Positions 10,110 to 22,244 of a DNA stretch of 64,000 bases are shown here, piece by piece. The stretch covers positions 2,730,001-2,794,000 of the forward strand of contig JAYKKM010000469.1 in assembly GCA_035772405.1 (NCBI GenBank), written 5' to 3'. This DNA is from Chrysogorgia sp. JL179-B06. Taxonomy: Eukaryota > Cnidaria > Anthozoa > Scleralcyonacea > Chrysogorgiidae. Within the stretch, counting starts at the first letter, position 1. Every line of letters starts with the position of its first letter. Made by a program: the position numbers and the translations under genes. A model generated the notes under the pieces. That model was given only the letters and a program-made list of their open reading frames with translations. It made no database searches and was not told where the DNA came from.

Positions 10110-10343
10110 GGCGCCAAAATGAAATATTCTCGCCAACAACTCGACTATTTATCTTCCTCGGCTAGGGTTCGGACCCCTTTCGGAACACGAGCTCATTGAT
10201 TCACGAGCTCATTCAAAGAATATGCTAATTTGGCCAAGACAAAAGAAAGGTACTTACAGTTCACCTAGTGCTGGTTCAAACGTGTGTATTAAGCCCCGCA
10301 CTCTACTACTACCGGAGCTGTTATTGGGAATATTACTCGATTA

Positions 10344-11306
10344 ATGACAAGACACTGCTCCATGTCAGTGAACAGTACTTCGCACTGGGATTCTAATATA
10401 CAATTGGACGAGTATTGCATTAGAGAAATTTATTTTTGGCAGAAGCATGTAGACACTTATCTAAGGGACATTGAAGGTCTGCATTCTTTGTCGAATTACG
10501 TTGTGTATTCTGACGCAAGCGCCACTGGGTGCGGAGCTCATATAAATTTTAACGGAGAACAGATATGTCATAAGCATTGGGAACAACACGAATGCACGAA
10601 AAGCTCCACTTGGAGAGAATTGTCAGCAATAGAATTTTATTTGCAAGCTTTTTTACCCATAGTTAAGAACACTTACTTGAAATGGTTTACAGATAACCAG
10701 GCTGCGTGTAGCATAGTACAAGTCGGTAGCATGAGACAAGATCTACATCTTATTGCTATAAGAATTTATCAATTATGCATGACAAGTCAGGTGGAGCTGG
10801 CAATCCAGTGGATCCCCCGGACCGAGTTACAAAAAGCCGATTATTTAAGCCGAATGATTGATATTGATGATTGGCAAATCACACCTGAGCTTTTCAGTTA
10901 TCTTGACTCGATTTGGGGCAAACACACGATAGATTGTTTCGCCAATTATTACAACAAAAAGATAGACAGATTTTTTTCTTGGCATTGGAATCCGGGTTGC
11001 ACCGCAGTTGATTTTTTCGTACAGAAGTCGACTGGTGAAAACTGCTTAGTTGTTCCACCTATTAGTCTTATTGCCAGAGCGGTGAATTACCTACACAGAT
11101 GCCAAGCTGTCGCTACAGTAGTGGTCCCATTTTGGCCGTCTTCCGCATTTTGGCCCATACTAGCTCGAAAATTTGTTAATTTCATAGTAGATTACAAGGT
11201 ATTTAAAGGTAAAACCGTCTTAACTCACGGGAGAAACACAAACTCACTATTTGGTTCACCAGCATTCTTTGGGAACATTTTGACACTTCGAATGGACTTT
11301 CGTTAA
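10344..11306 (+). pseudogene. DIRS-like RNase H and downstream domain
   Basis: Open frame of 320 residues. RNase H motifs appear in order: YVVYSDASATGCGAH (first Asp), STWRELSAIEF (Glu), LKWFTDNQAACS (Asp) and LQKADYLSR (last Asp). The following part (TIDCFANYYNKKIDRFFSWHWNPG and onward) is characteristic of DIRS polyproteins. The frame is open, but the RT that should precede it is absent, so it is a fragment of a larger polyprotein. Role in the parent element: degrading the RNA strand during reverse transcription. Confidence 0.8.
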
Positions 11307-11379
11307 AACGTTGTCTTCGACAATTAGGCACTGGCCTGGCGCATATAGTACGAAGGCACTGGCCTAGATACGCATGTGT

Positions 11380-11700
11380 ATGTAATAATAATAATAATAG
11401 ACGTATTAGGAGCATTATACAATAGTCTCAATGCTCTTACAACAATATATTCTTAAATATACTGATAAAACTTATCACAGGGTGACACAGAGATAAAGCC
11501 TATACATATATATTTACCACTATAAACAAAAAAACTATTAATTTAAAAAAAAGAAAAGTCTTAACTGCTGACTTAAAATTACCCAACATATCAAAGCTTC
11601 TAATTTCCTGTGGTAATGAATTCCACAGTTTTGGTGCCGAAACCGAGAACGCTCTGTCTCCATGAGTCACCGGTATCATAACTATCATCAGTTTATCTTT
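11380..11700 (-). mobile_element. LINE 3'-end fragment
   Basis: Minus-strand frame at 11,500-11,688 with the typical C-terminal tail of CR1/L2-like reverse transcriptases (HGDRAFSVSAPKLWNSLP). It ends in a short (TAA)n run at about 11,384-11,397, a LINE-type tail. Dead-on-arrival insertion between the two coding parts of the DIRS-like element. Confidence 0.75.
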
Positions 11701-12054
11701 TTATTAAACTACAAGAAAAGTTCGCAAGTGATAAACAAACACCATGTGTGTGCATGCATTGCTGCACTGACTGTGCGCAAAATAATATACAGATAATTAC
11801 CTGTACTTTTAAAAACATTGTGCTTTCATATAGGTCTGCATAAATCTAAGGTTAAATTTCACTTGTTAAGTTTCACATGCAGGCCATTTGAAATTTAACT
11901 ATGTTAAAACTATGTGTGCGTGAATGTCTGTGTGTATGAGAAGAATTAAAATTAAAATGTTACAAATCAGTTTCTGGTGTATTTTCATATTTTCCTTTTT
12001 TCATATTGAACTGATCACTATGCTTTAGTTTCAGATCCTTAATTCCAGCCAATT

Positions 12055-13045
12055 ATGGAAAAATCTCCCCAGCAGCATAAAACCAGACGGCAAAAAGCTG
12101 GCCAGTTTACTTATGAAGTCAAGAGCGAGTTCAACAACCAAGAGATATATACCACCGAGATTAAAAAATTTATGAGCTGGCGTAGTGAACACGGGTTACA
12201 CGCAGAATTTCCATGTGCTGTTCCGACAGTCACTGCGTACCTCTATGATCGATTTAATCAATCCAATTCTTACGCCTCGATAGTTACGACACACGCTGCG
12301 TTAAAATGGTTGCATTCTTTTATACCAGAAAATATCACGAACCCTCTAGATAATTTGTTGTGTCAACATTCTAGAAGCAGCTAAGCGGTCGAAAACAACA
12401 TCCGTCAAAAAGAAATTACCTATTTCCTCGGATATGATACGCGCAATCATAAATAAGTTTGCCACACCAGGGGCAACCCTAAAATAATTAAGAACGGCCT
12501 GCATATGCACGTTGGGCTACGCCGGCTTTTTCCGTTATAATGAATTGAGTAACATTTCAGCAAATCACATAGAGCAAGAAGTTGACCATATCCGTATTTT
12601 CGTACCGCAATCCAAAACAGACATTTATCGAGAAGGAAATTATGTGTTCATCAAACGCCTGCGTAACCAATATTGTCCAGTTGCTCTTTTAGAGAGATAT
12701 ATGAATGAAGCAGATATAGATCCAAACAGCAACCTTTCCATATTCAGACCCGTCAGACTGTATAAATCCAAGAAGCGGTACGAGCTCTACGGGACGAAAT
12801 TGTCATACACACGGTGCAGAGAAGTGTTCAAAGAGTGTTTGGAAAGCCTTGGCCACAATTCAACGTTGTATGGATTACACAGCCTACGATCCGGAGGTGT
12901 TACAGCAGCAGTTAACAACAATCCGAAACTCTCTGAAAGGATGCTCAAGCTACACGGTCGTTGGAAATCCGATGTGGCCAAAGACATGTACATTCAAGAA
13001 AGCATTAGCAAAAGATTAACTGTAACAAATTCTCTGGGACTTTAA
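12055..13045 (+). pseudogene. Tyrosine recombinase of DIRS-like element
   Basis: Two frames, 12,055-12,384 (N-terminal core-binding part) and 12,512-13,045 (catalytic part), separated by a frame break. Catalytic residues of the tyrosine-recombinase family are visible: Arg in GFFRYNEL, His-x-x-Arg in LHSLRSGG, HGRW, and Tyr in DMYIQES. In YR-retrotransposons this enzyme replaces an integrase. The catalytic half is complete; the frame break inactivates the whole. Confidence 0.85.
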
Positions 13046-13246
13046 AAAATAAAATAAAATAAAATAAAATAAAAAATAATAATTCGTAGAGTTTGAATTA
13101 TAATAAACCTTTCGGTTTGATACGCCTGAGCACAAACATAACATTGTTGTATGCGTCTTAATTTATAGTAATTAAGAGGTAAAATACTTTACGTTCGTTT
13201 GAGTAGAACGAATTAGAACGTAATGTGGGTCTTCTACGACCCATTT

Positions 13247-13362
13247 AGCCTGCGTAGCCGGCGGTTTTTTAGGGGTTCGAGTTTGGGGTCGAGCAAGCGG
13301 GCCTCGCCCGCATTCCGCCTCGCCTGACCCCAACCCCTAAAAAACCGCCGGCTACGCAGGCT
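13247..13362. mobile_element. 116-bp MITE with 11-bp target duplication
   Basis: About 31-bp perfect terminal inverted repeats opening AGCCTGCGTAGCCGGCGG. Both flanks are ACGACCCATTT (13,236-13,246 and 13,363-13,373). A duplication of 9-11 bp points to a MULE-like origin. No coding capacity. Confidence 0.9.
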
Positions 13363-13733
13363 ACGACCCATTTTGACTGGGCCGGTCAGGAAAGAGTTAA
13401 GGCTGTTCTGTATAATTTTACCCAATAAGAAATGTTTGTTTGTATAATAATGTTAATAATAATAATAATAATAATGAACTTTATTTAACTGTATTACGAA
13501 AAGACTGCAGAGTATTTAAAGATGTACAGTATCCGGTAAATTAGTGGCGGTAAAAGAAATAGATTTCAAAGACTTATCATTGAAGTCTCTTATCCTTGTT
13601 TATTATATACATGACAAAATTACTGGATTCTGATTGGCCGAGAGGAGTGCATTAATCATTAATTGCACTCGAGTGCAATGAATGAGAGTGCATTATTTAA
13701 TTAACGTAATTTTGTCATGGAAGTAAGAAAAAA

Positions 13734-13891
13734 GTAATCATATGATAGCGAGTGCAATTAAGGATTTACACTACTCGTGATATTTGAAAATTGTCCAAAT
13801 TGCACTCGCCTGACGGCTCGTGTAATTTTGGCAAATTTTCAAATATCACTCGTAGTGTAAATCCTTAATTGCACTCGCTATCATATGATTA
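13734..13891. repeat. Fold-back MITE, arms about 73 bp
   Basis: Inverted arms opening TAATCATATGATAGCGAG, with CAATTAAGGATTTACACTA inside, separated by a short centre near 13,808-13,818. Sequence just to the left (13,650-13,700) repeats the AGTGCAATTAA/TTGCACTC theme, so an older related copy may lie there. Confidence 0.8.
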
Positions 13892-13989
13892 CCTATACTT
13901 ATTACAAAAATTCATGCCCCCCCAGGGTCCCCCTAAAAGAAGTAGCAAACATTTCAAGTCCCCCCATTTTCTCACCCATCCCTCCCCCC

Positions 13990-14381
13990 CTCCGATAAAT
14001 AATGAAGAGAGTTTTATTAAACGGTATATTATTATAGCAATTGAAAACAAAATTCTTTACATTCTCGAACTTACTGTTGGATTTGAGTCTAATCTTCAGA
14101 TCAACACTACCCGTAAGAAACACAAGTATTTAAATTTAATTAACAATCAGCACAAAAGTTATAAAAAAGTTAAGTTTGTCAATTTATCAATCAGTACACT
14201 TGGAGTTTTCGGACAGTCGGCATCACTAGATTTTGTTGAAATGTTAAAAGAGCTTGAATATGACGCACGTTGTAAGAAGTATATTTTAAAGAAAATAATG
14301 AACATGCGCATAAGGAGCTCGTACTATGTTTTCTGTAGACGTGACAAAGAATGGAATAACCCAGAACTAATGAACATCTAA
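13990..14381 (+). pseudogene. Retroelement-like C-terminal fragment, family uncertain
   Basis: Frame ending in a segment (KFVNLSISTLGVFGQSAS, then MNMRIRSSYYVFCRRD) that resembles the tail of repetitive invertebrate open frames of retroelement type. No catalytic motif is present. It begins within or just after the preceding fold-back MITE, so the apparent N-terminus is not real. Function unknown. Confidence 0.35.
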
Positions 14382-14489
14382 TATTTTATCATCATATAAA
14401 ATCAGTTCAAGTAGACATTGCTAAACTACCTGTAAAATTGAGGTTTATCATTGTAAATTAATTATTAATTATCAATAAAATGAAGTTTA

Positions 14490-14543
<54 letters not shown>
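14490..14543. repeat. (TTA)n tract, LINE tail
   Basis: Pure TTA repeat at the 3' end of the minus-strand LINE to its right. Short tandem tails are usual for CR1/L2-like LINEs. Confidence 0.85.
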
Positions 14544-14544
<1 letters not shown>

Positions 14545-16115
14545 ACAATCTTTAATCAGGTGTCCCCGTCACAGAAGTGGTTTTCAGAGGAGCCCTGCGT
14601 CCTTAAAAATATATACATCAATAAATAAATAAATCAATCAATCAAAAACATAACAAAAAGCAAAACAAAACAAAACAAAACAAAAAGCAACCTATTAAAA
14701 TGCAGTTACAGTATACAATTTTTAATACACTTATCAAAAATACAAGACATTAAAATACACTTAAGCAGTTCATCTTTTCGTTCAAATATCCATCAACTTT
14801 TTAAGTTTTGTTTTGAAAAATTTGAAAGAGGAAGGCATTTTTAGTTGATTTTCTCACAAAATATGGATTCGTTTGAGAAGCAAGTTCTAACACTCGTAAT
14901 TGTTCATCCTCTGATGTCTAAATACCGACAAACCGGTTAAAAAAACTCGGCTGCGCCTCGTATTTTCAACTGGCTTGTCCATATTTAGAAATCAGAGGAA
15001 GAACGCTTACTCGTGTTAGAACTATTACTTATCACCCCAAACAAAGTCGTCAGCATAATCGATTAGTCGAAGAACCTGCAGGCTGTTGAATAGAGTAAGT
15101 CTGGCGTTTAGTGGTAGAAGATGCTTGACACGTCGAATGATGCCTAGTTGTTGATTCACATTCTTTGCCAATTTATCAATGTGATCAGATCATGCTAAGG
15201 ACTGATTGACAATGACACCCAGGTATTTAAAGGACTCGACTCTATCTAGTGTTGACCCATTTATAGTAAGACCAATATCTTGCACTTTTTTGAGGTTCGC
15301 ATTACTTCCAAAAATGATAAACTTGCACTTAACTGGCTGTTTAGGGTCAACAGGTTCTCAGAAAACCATTTGGATAAGTTGCGAAGATCTGAATTAAGTT
15401 CTCTTTGTATATCGAGGACATTGTTGGATGAGTAGTACAAGACTGTGTCATCGGCATATAGTGTGATTTTACATTTGTGTACGCTGGAAGGAGTATCATT
15501 TACATACATGAGGAACAGTAGAGGTCCGAGAATACTTCCTTGTGGAACGCCAACAGCTATTGGTCGAGGAGAGGATTGTACGAGATAAACTGAAGTGACT
15601 TGAGAGCAATTTGTCTGCAGGTAGGATCTGAACCAGTCAACTGAAGCACTGGAGAGACCAATAGATGCCAGCTTGTTCAATAAAAGCTGATGGCTAACAG
15701 TATCAATGAAAAGCCTTTGACAGGTCCACGAGGAAGACTGCACCGGATTAAGCCGGAGTCCATGTTGTTAAGGATAGTGTCCGTGAAATGAGATAGAGCT
15801 ACTGTATAGCAGTATAGTGGTAGACAAACGTGGCCTAAATCCAAACTGTTTGGAGTCAAAATCTTGTGCTGATGTAGGTAGTTATAGATTTGGTAATGAA
15901 CTGCTTTTCCAGGATCTTACTGACTGTACTCATGTAGGTAGAATTGTTATCGGTCTATAGTTGTTGGCAACGCAACGGTCACCAATCTTGAATAGTGCTG
16001 TCACTTTTCCGAATTTCCATAATGATGGGAAGGTAGATGTGTTCAAAGAACGATTGAAGATGTTGGTACGACTTCTTGAGATTATTTCAGCAGAGCTTTA
16101 AGTAGTCTGGCACTA

Positions 16116-17635
16116 ATTAATATTGTTACATTACACTACATCAGTCATGGCGAACGGATGTGCTTTAGACACCTCCATAGAAATTTTGAATTCTGATCCT
16201 AATATATTTGATCAGTCAACATTCAACGTAAACGAAGTTTGCCTTGAAATAATAGGCGATTTGATCTACAAAGACTCGCTTAAACTTCGAGGGAAATGGT
16301 TGTCTCCGGGAGGATGCTCGAAGCAGTTTAAAAGTAATAACGCCAAGCTGAGCATAACATGGTATAGCAATTAAGAAACAAAAAAACATTGCTATTTCAG
16401 GGTAACGACGGAATCTATACGTAAACGAAAAGCTTATCGACCTTTGCCAATCGTCGGGTCCAGCTGAGACAAACCCATCTGATGAGAAATCATCGAACAA
16501 TGAGTTGAGCGGACAGGAAGATTCATATTTCAAGACGACGGAGAAGGAAGATGAATTCAAGAAGACCGGGAAGGAAGATGATTTTAACACGGGCGGGCTT
16601 GCTGAAAAATGTAACGAAGACTCCTTGGTGAGAAGCTCTTCGTCATTATCAAGGGTTGCTTCTTCTAGTTGCTTGTGTAGGACCCTTGCTACAGAAATTG
16701 AAGGAGTCAAACCAGTCCCTGGCGCTTGTCGAATTTCAATTTTTAATCTTGCGTTACCTTTTTATTGCGTTACCGTTCCCTACGAAACTTTAATCACAAT
16801 GTATAATGCCGTAGTACTGCCATATTTAGATTATTGTAGTGCAGTATGGGGAACTTGTGGGAAAGGGATGGCAGACTCACTTAATTCAAAGCCTTCAAAA
16901 TAGAGCTGCCAGAGTGATTACCTTTTCTAATAGCGCTCCGTCGAGATGACGTCAGTATCGACGTTTGATCGCTTTTACCCATAATTCTTGCGGCAATAAC
17001 AAAAGAAAATCTCATTTGCAATCATTTGTGAGTCAAATGTGGTTTGTTTGTCCGCATTTTGAGCTATTAATAGCAGCCAGACTCTACGCTATTGCGAAAA
17101 GCGATCGGCGGAGTTATTGGATGCGCTAGGATGGGAAAATCTTACCGAACGAAGATTCAAACAATTGTCAGTTTTAATGTTTAAAGCCCTAAATACGGGC
17201 GCTCCAAATTACCTAAAAGAAGTATATTTGTAAACGCAAGTGATATTCATTCCTATAATCTGAGAAACTCATCGCGAGGTTTATACTGCCAAACCAAACA
17301 GTGAAGCTGGTAAACGTAGCTTTGGGTATTTGGGGTCTGTACTCTGGAATGGCTTGCCATATAATATTGCAAACCTAACAAATATTGTAGCTTTTAGAAA
17401 CAAGCTAAATGAGATGTTTTAACATATATGTAGTAATAACTACATTGATTTTCCTATTCTTATTTTAGTTATTGTACTTAATTTTTAGTCTATTCTTGTA
17501 AATAGTAATTTCAATTTCTTATATGTCTATATTGTAATTGTCTGAATTTTGTATTTTTTACTTTGTTTTGAATAATTTTATACGGCTCTCAGGAAGAGCA
17601 TGTATAAATGATGAGATTTCGTGTTTAAATAAATG

Positions 17636-17692
<57 letters not shown>
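16116..17692 (+). mobile_element. CR1/L2-like LINE, plus strand, inserted in the minus LINE
   Basis: Starts with an ORF1-like fragment (16,132 onward, MANGCALDTSIEIL, then KLRGKWLSPGGCSKQF). After a large internal deletion it resumes near 16,740 with the RT C-terminal region (YNAVVLPYLDYCSAVWGTCG) and the ALGWENLTERRFKQL tail near 17,130. It ends in a clean (GATT)n tail at 17,636-17,692. Inserted head-to-head into the RT of the older LINE. Contains its own MITE insertion. Confidence 0.75.
16937..17078. repeat. Dispersed MITE-like repeat (copy 1)
   Basis: CGAGATGACGTCAGTATC through GTTTGTCCGCATTTTGAGC and AGCTATTAATAGCAGCC. It interrupts the LINE thumb coding region. Copies occur at about 41,762-41,870 and 42,348-42,495. 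It includes a TGACGTCA palindrome. Ends not precisely resolved. Confidence 0.65.
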
Positions 17693-17693
<1 letters not shown>

Positions 17694-17916
17694 CTAGTCC
17701 GATGGCTTTGTTTGTTTTTAGCGCTCTTAGCTGACTTCTGACAAAGGATTAATCGATTTCTTGGAAAATAAAAGTGTCTCTATCTTCTGATCTGGTAGGC
17801 GTAGCAAGTGGTGTTGATGGTTTTTTAAGAAATAGTGGGATTTTAGTTTGTTTATCAGTGTTGACCCAATGATTCAGAATTGTTGCAATCTGTTTGGGCT
17901 GGAAATATGATATTCC

Positions 17917-18470
17917 ATCCAGGGGCGAAACTTAAGGGGGGCGTGAAACCCCCCCAAAAATACTAAAAACACCAATTGGCAGGGAAACAGAGATCTTGCA
18001 GGGCAGCGCAGTAATATACTTACTACTTAAGTAATCTACTTAGGTAATCTACTTATGGGCTTCATCTACACGAGATTTTACAAACAGGTGTAGCCTGAAT
18101 ACGTGTTAGCCAACCCCAGAACCTGCGTTCCTTTTGGCCTGCACAGCAGGTAAGCTTGGATTCATTTGAAATATGCTCACTGTAGAATAAGATGAAAAAG
18201 TTTGCTCAAATTGCTGCAAATTGTCTTTCCGAGCTTCTAGATTTCAAAATTTTCCGGGGGAAGACCCCCGCACCCCCCTAAAAATGCGGACACTGATTAC
18301 ATGACGATTATACTTTTATCAGTTTTATGCACTATCAATGATCAATTCTGTATGTTATACGAATTAACTAATATAAAGTGAACTTAGTCCGCGCACACAG
18401 CGCTTGTGCAGCTGTTCATGCGTACTGTGCTTTAGGAAACCTGAAACGCACGGGCTGTAGTTGTGTCCTC
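17917..18470. mobile_element. hAT-like non-autonomous element, right end unclear
   Basis: Left end CAGGGGCGAAACTTAAGG, a hAT-MITE style terminus, interrupts the minus-strand LINE; LINE coding resumes near 18,490. No matching complementary right terminus was found, so the element is truncated or rearranged. No coding frame. Confidence 0.5.
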
Positions 18471-18939
18471 GTGGTCTTGCTATAAATTAATTAATTATTC
18501 ATTCAAATGTTTCCAAAGAACGTTTGGGTTTCCTTTGGATTCTTCGATGATTTACAGTAATACGTTGGTTTGCATTCTTCACCTGTTTGTTAACTGATAC
18601 TTTTAATTTTCTGAATTTAGTCCAGTGTTGAAGAAAATTAGATTTAACCGCCAAGCGTTACTAGTGGTCTCGTTCACGCATGGAGTTTCTTAGCTCTTGT
18701 ATCAACCACGAAACGTTCGTCCCTTTTATTCTGGTTTTCTTAACTGGGGAATGGAAATTTGCAGCATTCATATCAGCTATGTTTTCAATGATATTCCGAG
18801 GTACTCTCATTAAATCTGCCAAAAAACTCTTTGCAATAATGTTTATAAAATCTGAATCCAATCGTTCTCTAACTTGGGTAAACAAAACTATCTTATCAAG
18901 GACTAGTCGATTGGAACACTGCTTTGCCAGATGAACTAA

Positions 18940-19285
18940 AAATGCCTTCCTCTTTTAAATTTTTCAAAACAAAACTTTAAAAGTTGATGGGTATTTGAAC
19001 GGAAAGATATAAAACTGCTTAAGTGTGTGTATTTTTGATAAGTGTATTATTAATTGTATACTGTAACTGCATTTTATAGGTTGTTTTTTGTTTTGTTTTG
19101 CTTTTTGTTATGTTATGTTATGTTATGTTATGTTATGTTATGTTGTGTTGTGTTGTGTTGTGTTGTGTTGTGTTGTGTTGTGTTGTGTTGTGTTGTTTAT
19201 TTATTTATTGATGTATATATTTATAATGACGAAGGGCTCCTCTGAAAACCACTTCTGTGACGGGGACACCCTGATTAAAGATAGC
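18940..19285 (+). mobile_element. LINE 3' end with pentanucleotide expansion
   Basis: Plus-strand copy of the 3' UTR that lies in reverse at about 14,545-14,830, including the end ACGGGGACACCCTGATTAAAG. Inside is an expanded (TTATG)n then (TTGTG)n tract at 19,106-19,197 where the other copy has a simple AACAAA-rich run. Short open frames across the tract are artefacts. Confidence 0.75.
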
Positions 19286-19289
19286 CATG

Positions 19290-19975
19290 CGGGGCATGCC
19301 AGCAAGGCCATCCATGTTTATGCGATACAGAAAAAAAACCCTGAAAATAGTCACTTAGTTTAATATTTAACTAACATAAAATTTATTTTTTTGTTAACAT
19401 AATCAGGTTTTTAAGTTTTAATCAATCTAAATTTGGAAAATCTGTGTTACTTTAACGGTAATTGAATACTTCGAATCCCGCACACTGCCGCGGCTGGAAA
19501 AACGGGAAAAGTGCCCGCAAAATTGCAAGAAATACACTTTCAGAGAATCAAAAATTTTAAAATTTAAATTCATGCTTTAAAAATTTTTAAATTTCGAATT
19601 TCAATGCATGTCCATATTTTAACGAAAAACGTGCATGTATAATGTGCTTAGGTATAACAATGGCAATTCGTGTTCTTCGTGGGTTATATACGTACCGTAA
19701 TAACCCCTCTCCCGCCTTTTCTATACCCACCCCACCCCTAGAGTTTCTTTTCCCCATCCACAGTCCCCAGTGCCCAGACCGCGTCTGTCGATAACAAATC
19801 CCAAGGTCGGTTCGTCGTACCAATATTTACTCGATTTCAATTCTGAAAACAGTTTTGGAATTACCAACACATAACACACGTGTCTATTATATTACGAGAA
19901 CGTGCATATACCCTTCATAAAAACGGTTTATATACTTAGACATTATTCGGCAATGAGCCAGCCGTTTCGTTATCG
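19290..19975. repeat. Non-coding; holds a dispersed repeat
   Basis: No gene recognised. From about 19,805 it matches 44,600-44,720 (ACGTGTCTATTATATTA, CATACCCTTCATAAAAAC), with the order of segments partly different, so a dispersed repeat family is present. The match ends near 19,976, where the BEL long terminal repeat begins. Confidence 0.5.
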
Positions 19976-19976
19976 T

Positions 19977-21600
19977 GGATATTCCTTCCACACAGGTTCA
20001 AGAGTTACAATTGAGCGCGATCACATTCAAGGGGACTGTATCTATCTGTATAAAACATTTATTCCTCAAAGCTTACAAATGTGCTCACCTCGAGCGACAA
20101 TCTCAATCTCTCTATAGTTACAAGGTTTCGTATAACCATTATAGTGGGCCGCACCCCAATATTAAATTACATAAACAATAGATCAAATTAAACTTGTGTG
20201 CGGTATTCATAACAACAATTACCTATTAAGTTTCAAGTTCTCCAGTGTCACTAATTATTCTAAAATATGTTAATTAATTACATCAATTTACTCAACACAC
20301 TCCCCCCTTGACCTATATAAGGCTGAAGTCAAGGGTCAAGCTCTTGTCTTCCAGACTGAATCAATCGCAGCGGCACGTTTAGGTGTTCTCCTAACACCTA
20401 TAGACGCTTCTGCACCATCGTCGTTCTTCACTGCTTTCGAGTCATCCAATACTTACAGCCACGACTGACCTCTAATGGATATAACTTTTGGATGGGTCTG
20501 CTCAGGTACATGTAAACTGGCTTTCTTCAATTTGGCCCCTCTGATGACCTGATCCTTTCCAGCAACCAATTCTTCCACCTTACCCAATTTCCAACAATTT
20601 CTTTTTATGTTGTCTTCTCCAACCTACAGTTTCACTGCAAGATAATGCTTACCATTTTTATGGTACTCTCTTAAATCAGTCAAACACTCGCTGCGCCATC
20701 TATTCCAGTAATGCACCCTCTTCTTATCCAAATACCTGAACCTTTTGAGAAACCCGTTCTCACTCTCTTCTTTCTCGTCATACACTTCATCAGGCAAACT
20801 TACAAGCCTCCTGCCGTATACTAAGTGTGAGGGAGTTAACACCTCCGCATCAACCTCATATTCGTAAGTCAGAGATCTGCAATTTAAAGTTCCCTCAACC
20901 TCCAGCAAAATGGCTAATAGCTCACCGAACTTCAACTTTGCATTTCCTAGCACCTTTTTTAAGCATCGCTTAACACTTCCCACCATCCGTTCATAGAAAC
21001 CACCCCACCATGGTGCCTTTTCAAGATTGAATCTCCATTCAATCCTATTCTTTCTTAAGGGCAATCAATTCAGGATCCTCACCTAACCTCTTTAACAATT
21101 TGCTGGTTGCCTTGAATGTCTTTGCATTATCTGAGATAATCAAGGCAGGCGTACCTCTCCGAACAGCAAATTTATGCAAACAACGGATGAATGTAGTTGC
21201 TGACAAGTCCGTGGTCAAGTCTAAATGGATAGCCCTTGTAACACAACAAGAAAATAGATCAATATAGACCTTTTCCATCCCACCACAAACACCTTTCACA
21301 AACAATGGTCCAGCAAAGTCTATACCCACCTTAGAGAATGGTGGCACTTCCTTCAGCCTGAAGTCTGACAAGCTGCTACAGGTATTCTGCGGAAAACAAC
21401 ACACTTACTGAGAACCTTTTTCACAACTAGCCTACCCATAGGTACCCAAAATCTCACTCTCAGTTCTGCTAGTGTACTCCTGATACCACTATGGGATTTG
21501 TCATGGCAACTCTCGATTACTAAAAATGTGAACCTATGATCCTTTGGCAAAATAACTGGTTCCTGTACCTCAACATCTAATTCGGAATTAATTGAGCGAA
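19977..21600 (-). mobile_element. BEL/Pao retrotransposon 2, 3' fragment
   Basis: Minus-strand integrase and C-terminal region followed by a 3' LTR (about 19,977-20,297; minus strand reads TGTTGAG...ATATCCA, with GAATAAATG as a possible polyadenylation signal). A purine-rich tract, AAGGGGGGAGTG, lies just upstream of the LTR as a polypurine primer. The 5' part (gag, protease, RT) is lost at a (TA)n tract near 21,600. Confidence 0.75.
20450..21560 (-). pseudogene. BEL/Pao integrase fragment
   Basis: Overlapping minus-strand frames give a zinc-binding-like region, the rve core (FSKVGIDFAGPLFV, then RRGTPALIISDNAKTF, then WWGGFYERMVGSVK, placing the D, D and E), and the BEL C-terminal domain (RVHYWNRWRSECLTDLRE, then VGEDN). 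Frames shift near 21,050 and 21,380. The product integrated the cDNA of the parent element. Confidence 0.85.
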
Positions 21601-21784
21601 TATATATATATATATATATATTTAGACCATTTTATCTGAAGAGTACTACACCATTTGTGTGTGGCACGAAACTAACTAGTAATAAAATGTCTAGTCACAA
21701 CTGTTGAGTCTTTGAATTTTTACTATAATATGCTCTGGATTTCCATTGAGCACTCTTCCAACGGTTTTTACTACATCGTCTATA

Positions 21785-21785
<1 letters not shown>

Positions 21786-21842
<57 letters not shown>
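21786..21842. repeat. (TA)n microsatellite
   Basis: Pure TA run directly left of a PLE inverted terminal segment. Another short TA run lies at 21,598-21,620. Confidence 0.95.
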
Positions 21843-21846
<4 letters not shown>

Positions 21847-21875
21847 TATTAACTTTTAATGCTGAGTGAGAAATA

Positions 21876-22193
21876 AAGAAATACCTTGGAATAACGGCTA
21901 ACAACTTCAAAGAAAGATACCGCAATCACGTGAAATCTTTTCGACACGCAAAATATGCCTATGACACTGAGCTATCCAAGCACATTTATAAGCTTAAGGA
22001 GGGAAATCACGAATACGAGATCAAGTGGTCCATTGTCAAGCATGTTGCGGCGTACAAAGTCGGTCAAAAACGATGCAATTTGTGCTTAGAAGAAAAGCTC
22101 TTGTTGATGAAAGCAAGAAATAAACACTTTCTAAATAAACGAACTGAATTCTTTGCGAAGTGCAGACATGTAACGAAACACCAACTAAACTAA
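21876..22193 (+). pseudogene. PLE GIY-YIG endonuclease fragment
   Basis: Reads KYLGITANNFKERYRNH, TELSKHIYKLK and CNLCLEEKLLLM, the usual order of a PLE GIY-YIG domain after its first motif. The first GIY strand and the RT are missing. In intact PLEs this nuclease nicks the target DNA for priming. Confidence 0.8.
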
Positions 22194-22244
22194 TGACGTA
22201 ATCAACCAATGTAATATAATAACAGTAGACCTTGTAATCTGTTA

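Larger units (their letters stand above)
10300..13225 (+). mobile_element. DIRS-like tyrosine-recombinase retrotransposon 2
   Basis: A 5'-truncated element with RNase H plus downstream DIRS region (10,344-11,306), then a broken tyrosine recombinase (12,055-13,045). A LINE 3' fragment lies between them at about 11,380-11,700. The RT proper is missing upstream. The 3' flank near 13,190-13,225 resembles the flank of the first DIRS-like copy. Ngaro and other YR-retrotransposon groups are alternatives; the terminal repeats needed to decide were not identified. Confidence 0.8.
14544..18930 (-). mobile_element. CR1/L2-like LINE, minus strand, interrupted
   Basis: From right to left: an endonuclease-RT linker fragment (18,661-18,885, ending NSMRERDH), a piece reading toward KTNKAIGLD at about 17,693, then RT from ISARLLKA at about 16,115 through VPQGSILGPLLF and the catalytic YADDTVLY near 15,450. 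The 3' UTR and (TTA)n tail end near 14,490. The coding line breaks between GLD and ISARLLK exactly where an opposite-strand LINE sits (16,116-17,692), and again at a CAGGGGCG-type element (about 17,917-18,470). Several frameshifts make it inactive. Confidence 0.8.

Noticed and set aside
19054..19245. Cys/Val/Leu-rich membrane protein
   Set aside because: Reading of (TTATG)n and (TTGTG)n pentanucleotide repeats in a LINE 3' UTR.
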